DNA from: Selenomonas sp.
GTDB taxonomy: Bacteria > Bacillota > Negativicutes > Selenomonadales > Selenomonadaceae
NCBI GenBank assembly: GCA_003518745.1
Contig: DOYB01000218.1
Coordinates: 1 to 8,589 of the forward strand
Direction of reading: 5' to 3'
DNA: 8,589 nt
The position numbers and the translations under genes are program-made. Under the pieces are notes generated by a model. It was not told where the DNA came from. It did not search any database and saw only the letters and a program-made list of their open reading frames with translations. Every line of letters begins with the position of its first letter. Position 1 is the stretch's first letter. Of the stretch, positions 1 to 5,659 are shown piece by piece.

Positions 1-14
1 CGGCACATTGCGAT

Positions 15-65
15 CCACCTCATCCACCGCTATCGCGGTCCCCCTTCCCCTCTAGGGGAAGGCTT
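15..65 (-). repeat. Double-hairpin intergenic repeat, copy 1
   Basis: Read on the minus strand, this begins AAGCCTTCCCCT and ends GGATGAGGTGG, like the copy at 8535-8586. It holds a 9-bp inverted repeat (CCTTCCCCT 43-51 with AGGGGAAGG 54-62) and a second 5-bp hairpin (ACCGC 26-30, loop TATC, GCGGT 35-39). The two copies share the first hairpin except one central base, and share the last 11 bases. The second hairpin differs in sequence but stays paired. Short palindromic elements of this kind are common between genes in Bacillota. I recall similar sequences but cannot name a family from the sequence alone. Confidence 0.8.
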
Positions 66-67
66 TT
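43..67 (+). terminator. Possible terminator formed by repeat copy 1
   Basis: On the plus strand the strong hairpin of the repeat (CCTTCCCC, loop TCTA, GGGGAAGG) is followed by CTTTT. This looks like a short Rho-independent terminator for a gene lying to the left of the window. In B. subtilis the gene before this esterase is secG, but no coding sequence is visible here. The T run is short, so termination may be partial. Confidence 0.4.
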
Positions 68-135
68 AACTCGTGCAACACCTAACATAAATTCCTATTC
101 ATGAAACGAACGTAGTGTTCTTGTAAGGGCGATAT

Positions 136-152
136 GCAAAACATTGTTTTGC
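136..152. promoter_or_regulatory. Perfect inverted repeat in esterase leader
   Basis: GCAAAAC, a three-base ATT centre and GTTTTGC form a perfect 7-bp inverted repeat. It ends nine bases before the Shine-Dalgarno sequence of the esterase gene (AGGGGTGA, 162-169). It could be a repressor operator or a small mRNA hairpin. No T run follows, so it is not a terminator. No convincing -35/-10 pair was found between the repeat at 65 and this site. The best match (TTAACT 66-71, TAAATT 88-93) is weak. Confidence 0.4.
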
Positions 153-173
153 GTGAAGTTTAGGGGTGAAATT

Positions 174-914
174 ATGATTCTTCCTGGGGCGGAACCATTT
201 TTACTGAAGGGGGGCAGTCATGGAGTGCTCCTCGTACACGGATTCACCGGACTGCCGGCAGAACTTCTTATGATGGGGAAGTATCTGCAGGAGAGAGGCT
301 TCACGGTTCTGGGGGTGAGGCTTGCGGGACATGGCACCACGCCTGAGGACATGAGCCGCACTACAAAACATGACTGGATTGACTCTGTGCGGGACGGCTA
401 TGCCATTTTGTCAGGCCTGACGGAGCGTATTTCTGTTGCGGGTCATTCTATGGGCGGCCTGCTGTCGCTCCTATTGGCTGCGGAAAAGCCCATAGACAGG
501 CTTGCCCTCTTAGCGGCACCCATGTTTATTTGCGAGGAACGGGGAATCAAATACCTGCCATCAAGGGAAACCTGCAGGGGCAAATATTTTCCGAAGGCCA
601 GAAGGAAATTGCCCAATGTTCCAAAGGCAGTGAACAAGACCTATCGTAAAATGCCCCTCAGCTCTGTACATGAGCTGGTGGAAATCATAGAACTCGCAAA
701 GGGAAGCCTCAGCAGTGTGAAATGTCCGGTATTCATCGCGCACAGTCATGGGGATCATACGGCATCACCGGACAGCGTGGAGTACCTGTATGAGCATTTG
801 GCAAGTGAGGAGAAGGAGGTCCTATGGCTGGAGGATTCCGGTCACCTGCTTCCATTGGATGTGGACAGGGAAAAGGTTTTTGAAAGTGTAGCCGACTTTT
901 TCGAACGAGAATGA
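174..914 (+). CDS. est: Carboxylesterase, Est30/YvaK type (alpha/beta hydrolase)
   Basis: Soluble cytoplasmic alpha/beta hydrolase of 246 residues, almost the length of Geobacillus Est30. The oxyanion-hole motif HGFTG is at 22-26, the nucleophile elbow GHSMGG at 90-95 (Ser92), the likely acid is Asp194 in HGDHTASPDS, and the base is His224 in DSGH. These match the Est30 triad Ser94/Asp193/His223 in spacing. The family hydrolyses short-chain carboxylic esters; the natural substrate is unknown. The ATG at 174 is preferred over an in-frame TTG at 144 because AGGGGTGA (162-169) sits at proper distance from it and the TTG lies inside an inverted repeat. It precedes rnr by 22 bases, the conserved Bacillota order, so it is probably the first visible gene of the est-rnr-smpB operon. 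Confidence 0.9.
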   Translation: MILPGAEPFLLKGGSHGVLLVHGFTGLPAELLMMGKYLQERGFTVLGVRLAGHGTTPEDMSRTTKHDWIDSVRDGYAILSGLTERISVAGHSMGGLLSLLLAAEKPIDRLALLAAPMFICEERGIKYLPSRETCRGKYFPKARRKLPNVPKAVNKTYRKMPLSSVHELVEIIELAKGSLSSVKCPVFIAHSHGDHTASPDSVEYLYEHLASEEKEVLWLEDSGHLLPLDVDREKVFESVADFFERE

Positions 915-936
915 CATGTGAATTAAAGAGAGGGAT

Positions 937-3126
937 TTGATAAAAAGTATGGATTTGGTTGTGGGGAGACTTTCCTTATCTCCGCGGGGCTTTGGCTTCG
1001 TAATACCGGATAACAAGGAATCAAGAGAAGAGGCGGACGTATTTATTCCGGCAAGCGCTTTGGGATACGCTATGCACAATGACCGCGTCGCTGTTGAACT
1101 CAGTCCCGTCTATGAAGAGGGGCGCTCCGCGGAGGGCAGGATTGTCAAAATTCTTGAGCGCGGTAACGATAAGCTTGTAGGTACCTTTGAAAAGAGCCGC
1201 AGCTTTGGTTTTGTGACACCGGATGACGCAAGATTGGGGAAAGAGATATTTATCCCGAAGAAGTGCTCCCGCAAGGCCAAGACCGGCAGCAAGGTGGTTG
1301 CGCAAATCACACGCTGGCCCTCTCCGGATATGGGGCTGGAAGGGCGTGTGGTGGAGGTTCTTGGTAAGAAAGGTGATCCGGGAGTGGACATAATGTCCAT
1401 AATGAGAAGCTATGACCTTTCAGAGGAATTTCCAAAGGATGTGCTTGATGCCGCGGAAAGCGTGGAACAGCTTCCCCTGAAGGAAGACTATCAAGGTCGA
1501 AGGGATCGCCGAAACCTGTCCATCGTGACCATTGACGGGGAGGATGCCAAGGATTTGGACGATGGGGTCTATGCGGAAAAGCGGCCTGACGGGGGATATT
1601 TTCTAGGGGTCTACATAGCTGATGTAAGCTGGTATGTGCGGGAGAATATGCCAATCGACAGAGAGGCCATGGAACGCGGTACCAGCGTATATCTTGTGGA
1701 CCGGGTTATCTCCATGCTGCCCAAGGAGCTTTCCAACGGCATCTGCAGTCTGAACGCGGGTGTTGACCGCCTTTCCATGGCCTGTGAGATGCAGCTTGAC
1801 AGGGATGGCCGGGTGGTGAGCTATGAGATAATCCCCACAGTGATACATGTCCATCGCCGGCTTACTTATAATCTTGTAAATAAGGTGCTGGTGGATAGGC
1901 AAGAGCCGTTTCTGGAGGATCACAGGGATATTCTGCCAATGCTGGAATGTCTGGAGGAAATCAGGAACCTGAGGAAGCGTCTCAGAGAGAAAAGGGGAGC
2001 CATAGATTTCGATATTCCTGAAATCAAGGTAAGGCTGGATAGTATGGGACATCCAACAGCCCTTGTAAGGAGAGAAGGTTCTCTTGCGGAATCCATAATA
2101 GAGGAATGTATGCTGGCAGCCAATGAGACAGTGGCGGAGCATATGGACAGGAAACGGCTTCCATGTGTCTATAGGGTTCACGAGCAGCCTGCCAAGGATA
2201 AGATTGAGCAGCTAAATCGGCTGCTTTCAGCCTTTGGCGAAAGAATTCCAATTGATGCTGATGGCAATGTGCAGCCTATGGGTATACAGAACGTTCTAAG
2301 CAAGGTGAAGGGAAGACCTGAGGAGCGGATGATCAGTACGGTGTCGCTCCGTTCCATGCAGCAGGCCAGATATGCGGCAGAGAGTCTGGGACATTTCGGA
2401 TTGGCGGCAAGATACTATACACATTTCACATCTCCAATACGAAGATATCCCGACCTCATAGTACACCGGCTTCTTAGGGAAAGCTTCAGCAGCGCGGGAT
2501 TTTCCTCGGAGCGAAGGGAAAAGCTGCGTTCCAGACTGCCTGAAATTGCCGAGCATGCCTCCAAGCGTGAGCGGATTGCCATGGAAGCGGAGCGGGAAAC
2601 CCAGAGACTCAAGGAAGTTGAATATATGGCCCAGTTCCAGGGAGAGACCTTTCAGGGAATTATCAGCGGGGTAACGGCTTTTGGAATCTTCGTAGAGCTG
2701 GATAACGGAGTTGAGGGACTGGTACATGTTTCTTCCATGGCCAAGGATTATTATAACTACGTGGAAGCCAGATATGCTCTCATAGGGCACACCTCGAACC
2801 GCGTGTACGGATTGGGAGATGAAGTGGAGGTCATACTGCTTCGCGCCAATGTGGAGGAAAAGACACTTGACTTCGTGCTGAAGGATAATAATACATTGAA
2901 AGCTGAGGGAGGTGAGAAGCGAAATGGGAAAGAAAAACGTCGGGGTGAAGATAGCCTGCGAAAACAGGAAGGCACGTCACGATTACTTCATTCACGAGAC
3001 CTACGAGGCAGGCATAGAGCTAAAGGGCACAGAGGTAAAGTCTCTTCGGGCAGGCCGGGCGAATCTGAAAGATTCCTACGCAGAAATAAAAAACGGAGAG
3101 GTATTCGTAAGAAACATGCACATTAG
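937..3126 (+). CDS. rnr: Ribonuclease R (3'-5' exoribonuclease)
   Basis: Processive 3'-5' hydrolytic exoribonuclease that degrades structured RNA and takes part in trans-translation and rRNA quality control. Domains, numbered from TTG 937: cold-shock domain 1 (about 7-70, RGFGFV), cold-shock domain 2 (about 80-142, SFGFV), RNB catalytic domain (about 188-515) and S1 domain (about 569-648). The catalytic acids are Asp200, Asp206, Asp208 and Asp209 in the IDGEDAKDLDD motif, and the TSPIRRYPDL signature is at 498-507. The N-terminal helix-turn-helix of most RNase R proteins is absent, and only 22 bases separate the gene from the esterase. The tail after 650 is very basic, with about 28 Lys/Arg in 79 residues, and is encoded across smpB in a different frame. 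The start is uncertain: AGAGAGGG (927-934) is too near TTG 937 and rather far from ATG 949. Confidence 0.95.
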   Translation: MIKSMDLVVGRLSLSPRGFGFVIPDNKESREEADVFIPASALGYAMHNDRVAVELSPVYEEGRSAEGRIVKILERGNDKLVGTFEKSRSFGFVTPDDARLGKEIFIPKKCSRKAKTGSKVVAQITRWPSPDMGLEGRVVEVLGKKGDPGVDIMSIMRSYDLSEEFPKDVLDAAESVEQLPLKEDYQGRRDRRNLSIVTIDGEDAKDLDDGVYAEKRPDGGYFLGVYIADVSWYVRENMPIDREAMERGTSVYLVDRVISMLPKELSNGICSLNAGVDRLSMACEMQLDRDGRVVSYEIIPTVIHVHRRLTYNLVNKVLVDRQEPFLEDHRDILPMLECLEEIRNLRKRLREKRGAIDFDIPEIKVRLDSMGHPTALVRREGSLAESIIEECMLAANETVAEHMDRKRLPCVYRVHEQPAKDKIEQLNRLLSAFGERIPIDADGNVQPMGIQNVLSKVKGRPEERMISTVSLRSMQQARYAAESLGHFGLAARYYTHFTSPIRRYPDLIVHRLLRESFSSAGFSSERREKLRSRLPEIAEHASKRERIAMEAERETQRLKEVEYMAQFQGETFQGIISGVTAFGIFVELDNGVEGLVHVSSMAKDYYNYVEARYALIGHTSNRVYGLGDEVEVILLRANVEEKTLDFVLKDNNTLKAEGGEKRNGKEKRRGEDSLRKQEGTSRLLHSRDLRGRHRAKGHRGKVSSGRPGESERFLRRNKKRRGIRKKHAH
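2907..2915 (+). promoter_or_regulatory. Ribosome binding site of smpB inside rnr
   Basis: GGGAGGTGA is a near-perfect Shine-Dalgarno sequence eight bases before ATG 2924. It lies within the rnr reading frame, just after the S1 domain codons. It fixes the smpB start at 2924, because the alternative in-frame GTG at 2912 lies inside it. Confidence 0.85.
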
Positions 3127-3397
3127 TCCCTATGAGCAGGGAAATATCTTCAATCACGATCCTTTGCGGCCCAGGAAGCTTCTGCTGCATAAATCTGAGA
3201 TTGTCAAGCTGTTCAGCCAGACACGGGAAAAGGGCTTTACCCTTGTGCCTCTGAAGATATACTTCACCCGCGGGCGGGCGAAGCTGGAGCTGGCCCTTGC
3301 CAGTGGCAAGCACAATTATGACAAGCGTCAGGATCTTATGGCAAAGGCGGCAAAGCGTGATGTTGAAAGGGCTTTGAAGGACAGGCAGAAATATTAG
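2924..3397 (+). CDS. smpB: SsrA-binding protein SmpB
   Basis: A 157-residue RNA-binding protein, the family's usual length. It binds tmRNA and brings it to stalled ribosomes for trans-translation. The OB-fold core carries the family signature GIELKGTEVKSLRAG (30-44), then a Tyr/Asn-rich stretch (SPYEQGN, 68-74). The C-terminal tail from YDKRQDL (132) is rich in Lys and Arg and is expected to occupy the decoding centre and mRNA channel. The first 203 bases overlap rnr out of frame. An in-frame stop at 2897-2899 shows that the two proteins are not a broken fusion. The gene is probably co-transcribed and possibly translationally coupled with rnr. tmRNA itself (ssrA), often nearby in Bacillota, is not in the 68 bases before the next gene or elsewhere that I can see. 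Confidence 0.96.
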   Translation: MGKKNVGVKIACENRKARHDYFIHETYEAGIELKGTEVKSLRAGRANLKDSYAEIKNGEVFVRNMHISPYEQGNIFNHDPLRPRKLLLHKSEIVKLFSQTREKGFTLVPLKIYFTRGRAKLELALASGKHNYDKRQDLMAKAAKRDVERALKDRQKY

Positions 3398-3401
3398 GCA
3401 G

Positions 3402-3433
3402 AAAAAAATCCGCGTGTACCGCGGATTTTTTTT
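3402..3433. terminator. Bidirectional Rho-independent terminator
   Basis: The core stem TCCGCG (3409-3414) and CGCGGA (3420-3425) with loop TGTAC is flanked by seven A (3402-3408) and eight T (3426-3433), giving a stem of up to 13 bp. It has a U-run in either reading direction. It lies four bases after the smpB stop and 32 bases beyond the stop of the convergent diguanylate cyclase gene, so it serves both operons. Confidence 0.92.
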
Positions 3434-3465
3434 CGTTTGCAGTTTCCTATGGAGAGGCAGCGTCA

Positions 3466-4623
3466 TCATATGGTATCGGTGGAATCATATCTGACATAGC
3501 AGGCCTTTCCGCGTTCCTTTGCCTCGTAGAGCGCCTTGTCTGTCAATTTGTAAAGCCCATCGAAATCATAGCCGGTGGAATCGGTTCCTATTCCTATGCT
3601 GCAGGAGAAGGGACCGGCATTTCCTATGTGGAGTTTACTGAGTTGATCCAGTATCTCAGAGGAAATTTCGTCGGCTCTGCCCACATCCTTCTCCTTGATT
3701 CCCCTCATGAGTACCATGAACTCGTCGCCTCCGACCCGCCCAATGAGGTCCTGCGGCCGGAACTCGCGTGTCAGAATATTGGCAAAGGCTTTCAGCACGG
3801 CATCGCCTATCTGATGTCCATAGTTATCATTGACATGCTTGAAATTGTCGAAATCCAGAATCAGGAGAATCGCTTTATCCTCATCATCACGTTGATGAAG
3901 GTATTCCTTTGATTCATTTTCGAAGGTAAGCTTATTTAGAAGTCCCGTCAGAAGGTCATGGCGGCTCTTGTCACTGACCTCGGTATATTTCTGCATGAAC
4001 CAGTCCACATTAGCCCGTATGAAGGACAATACAAGAACAAGGATTATGCAGACTGAACCCATCATGGTAAGGATATAGTTGCGAATAATGTTATCAAAGC
4101 CCTGAGCTGACTGTGAAACCATCAGCGCCCCTACGACAGAATCGTCACTTTCCTGACGTATTGGTATGACATAGGCCTGATGCTCCTTGCCATCAATGAG
4201 AATACTCTTGAACCAAAGCTGCTTACCCTGCTCAAGAATATAGGTTCGTATATTCTCATCCGCTGACATGCCAATCATGCGCATGCCCGTATCATCCCTG
4301 ATAGAGGTCATGACAGCCGTTTCACCATAGTAGAAGGTTACGTCAAGCTTGGTCTGCCGTTTCAGATCATCAACTATGGAGGTTTTCCTTGAAATGTTTT
4401 GATTCATTCCACGCCATACACAGCCGTCGTTATTATAACTGTAATCTCCATATCCCTGGCTTGAGTAAAGGGTGAGAGCCGCCAGAGCCGTGGAACGGAG
4501 ATTACCCTCCTTTTCAGTGTAAAGACTGGAGCGGAACTGTACTAATCCAATCAGCAAAGCTACTAACGCAAACAGCACAAACGGTACGCAGTTTGCTACC
4601 AAAAGTTTTGTTTTGAATTTCAT
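3466..4623 (-). CDS. Membrane diguanylate cyclase with Cache-like sensor domain
   Basis: A 385-residue inner-membrane protein predicted to make cyclic di-GMP from two GTP. Order: transmembrane segment 1 (about 7-29), extracytoplasmic domain (30-183), transmembrane segment 2 (about 184-203), short linker without a HAMP domain, GGDEF domain (about 218-380). The extracytoplasmic part, with VDDLKRQTKLDVTFYYG (84-100), DDTGMRMIG (110-118) and VVGALMVSQS (163-172), resembles single-Cache type 3 sensors. The cyclase has DFDNFKHVND (257-266) and an intact GGDEF (298-302). RPQD (289-292), five residues before GGDEF, matches the product-inhibition I-site. No EAL domain is present. Its ATG overlaps the stop of the lipoprotein gene (ATGA, 4620-4623), and AAAGGA (4630-4635) is its ribosome binding site, so the two are translationally coupled. 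The ligand is unknown. Confidence 0.93.
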   Translation of the reverse strand: MKFKTKLLVANCVPFVLFALVALLIGLVQFRSSLYTEKEGNLRSTALAALTLYSSQGYGDYSYNNDGCVWRGMNQNISRKTSIVDDLKRQTKLDVTFYYGETAVMTSIRDDTGMRMIGMSADENIRTYILEQGKQLWFKSILIDGKEHQAYVIPIRQESDDSVVGALMVSQSAQGFDNIIRNYILTMMGSVCIILVLVLSFIRANVDWFMQKYTEVSDKSRHDLLTGLLNKLTFENESKEYLHQRDDEDKAILLILDFDNFKHVNDNYGHQIGDAVLKAFANILTREFRPQDLIGRVGGDEFMVLMRGIKEKDVGRADEISSEILDQLSKLHIGNAGPFSCSIGIGTDSTGYDFDGLYKLTDKALYEAKERGKACYVRYDSTDTI

Positions 4624-5585
4624 GTTTTATCCTTTGTAATAACATTAACTTTCGTGTAAATCTCTGCACCGATATTCCTGTATTCTCCCTTTAACGCGGA
4701 TACCGCGATTGAGACACCTTCATAGCCCATGTCTTCCGGTTTTTGCTGGAGCGTCGCGTAAATGACACCCTGCTGTACCATGGACAGTGTATAATCCGAG
4801 GCATCGAAGCCTACGATTATGGGGCTGATTCCTTCAGCCTGTACCTGTTCGCCAAAAATCTGTGTAACCTGCTCGTTGCCACCGAAAAAAGCGACACAGT
4901 CACGATTCGCTGAAACATATCGCTCTATGTTTTTGCGTTCACTGTCATAGTCGACGGTGGGAAGAACCTCGAAGCGGGTTCCTCTGAAGGCTTCCCGAAA
5001 TCCCCTGTCCCGCAGGATGGCGTTCTTGACCTTAGAGCTGCTGACACCTATGCCGATTCTCCCATGGGTGATTCCTGCCTTAGACAGCGCCTGTTTCATT
5101 GTCTCCGCGGCTATCTTTCCGGCAAGCTCATTGTCTGTCAAAATCGTGGCAGTAGCATTGTGGGTGGCATCACTGTCCACATATATCAGCTTGATTCCGG
5201 CATCCGTGACATTATTGAGGATGCCGTCGAGGCCGGTGGCGGAGGCGGCTGAAAGCAGTATCGCATCGGCACCCGCATTCATAGCTTGTTCAATGCTCTG
5301 CCTCTGTTTTGTCACGTCGTTTTTGGAAGGAGCGATCCAATAGTAATTTATGTCGCCAATATTATCAACTGCCGCCTTGCATCCGGCATCTATATTTTGC
5401 CAGTATTCGCTGATTTGATCCATTGTTATGAGGTATATGTTATACTTGCCATCAGCTGTCACTTTTGGAGTAATATCCCGTTTTGTGAGGTCGTTCCTCA
5501 CTACGAAGGAAGGCGAATTGTTGAGGCAGCCACTTAAGAAAAAAATGCCCAGCACTGTCAGTGATACCATTATGAGTCTTGTCAT
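4620..5585 (-). CDS. RbsB-like sugar-binding lipoprotein, probably a sensor subunit
   Basis: A 321-residue type I periplasmic binding protein of the ribose/galactose class. The N-terminus has a signal peptide ending in lipobox LSGC with Cys20 as the lipidation site, followed by a short linker. The binding fold runs from about 49 to 305. Aligned by eye with E. coli RbsB, positions that bind sugar appear kept: Arg192 or Arg194 before GF, Asn237 in GGNE, Asp261 in VGFDASD and Gln281 in ATLQQKPE. VDSDA (136-140) and TDNELAG (150-156) are also typical. A monosaccharide-like ligand is plausible but unproven. No permease or ATPase gene adjoins it. Its stop overlaps the start of the diguanylate cyclase, which suggests a sensory rather than transport role, as with LuxP/LuxQ. 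Its ribosome binding site is AAGGTGGT (5595-5602, minus strand), nine bases upstream. Confidence 0.88.
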   Translation of the reverse strand: MTRLIMVSLTVLGIFFLSGCLNNSPSFVVRNDLTKRDITPKVTADGKYNIYLITMDQISEYWQNIDAGCKAAVDNIGDINYYWIAPSKNDVTKQRQSIEQAMNAGADAILLSAASATGLDGILNNVTDAGIKLIYVDSDATHNATATILTDNELAGKIAAETMKQALSKAGITHGRIGIGVSSSKVKNAILRDRGFREAFRGTRFEVLPTVDYDSERKNIERYVSANRDCVAFFGGNEQVTQIFGEQVQAEGISPIIVGFDASDYTLSMVQQGVIYATLQQKPEDMGYEGVSIAVSALKGEYRNIGAEIYTKVNVITKDKT

Positions 5586-5607
5586 AAAAGAACTACCACC
5601 TTGTGAG

Positions 5608-5634
5608 TTATCCGGATCTGATGAAATCGGATAA
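5608..5634. promoter_or_regulatory. Inverted repeat in leader of the binding-protein gene
   Basis: TTATCCG (5608-5614) and CGGATAA (5628-5634) form a 7-bp inverted repeat with a 13-base centre, in the 74-base gap between cheB and the lipoprotein gene, just upstream of its ribosome binding site. A smaller palindrome, ATCCGGAT (5610-5617), overlaps one arm. It could be an operator or an mRNA hairpin. No T run follows on either strand, so a terminator is unlikely. No good promoter was recognised in the gap. Confidence 0.4.
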
Positions 5635-5659
5635 ACAAGATTTCAAAAAACGTTCAATC

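Noticed and set aside
144..173. Upstream TTG start for the esterase
   Set aside because: It lies inside the inverted repeat, has no ribosome binding site, and would add ten residues not expected from Est30. ATG 174 has a good site.
1603..2181. Long antisense open frame (192 codons) within rnr
   Set aside because: It lies opposite the conserved RNB domain, resembles no family I know, and has no promoter or ribosome binding site. It is a coding shadow.
2912..2923. Upstream GTG start for SmpB
   Set aside because: It is within the Shine-Dalgarno sequence that serves ATG 2924. The family begins near MGKK.
2650..3126. rnr tail as a frameshift or rnr-smpB fusion error
   Set aside because: The S1 domain is complete, the smpB frame has a stop at 2897-2899, and smpB has its own strong ribosome binding site. 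Both frames are consistent without any indel.
3398..3465. ssrA (tmRNA) gene after smpB
   Set aside because: The gap is only 68 bases and is mostly the shared terminator. No tmRNA acceptor or tag sequence fits.
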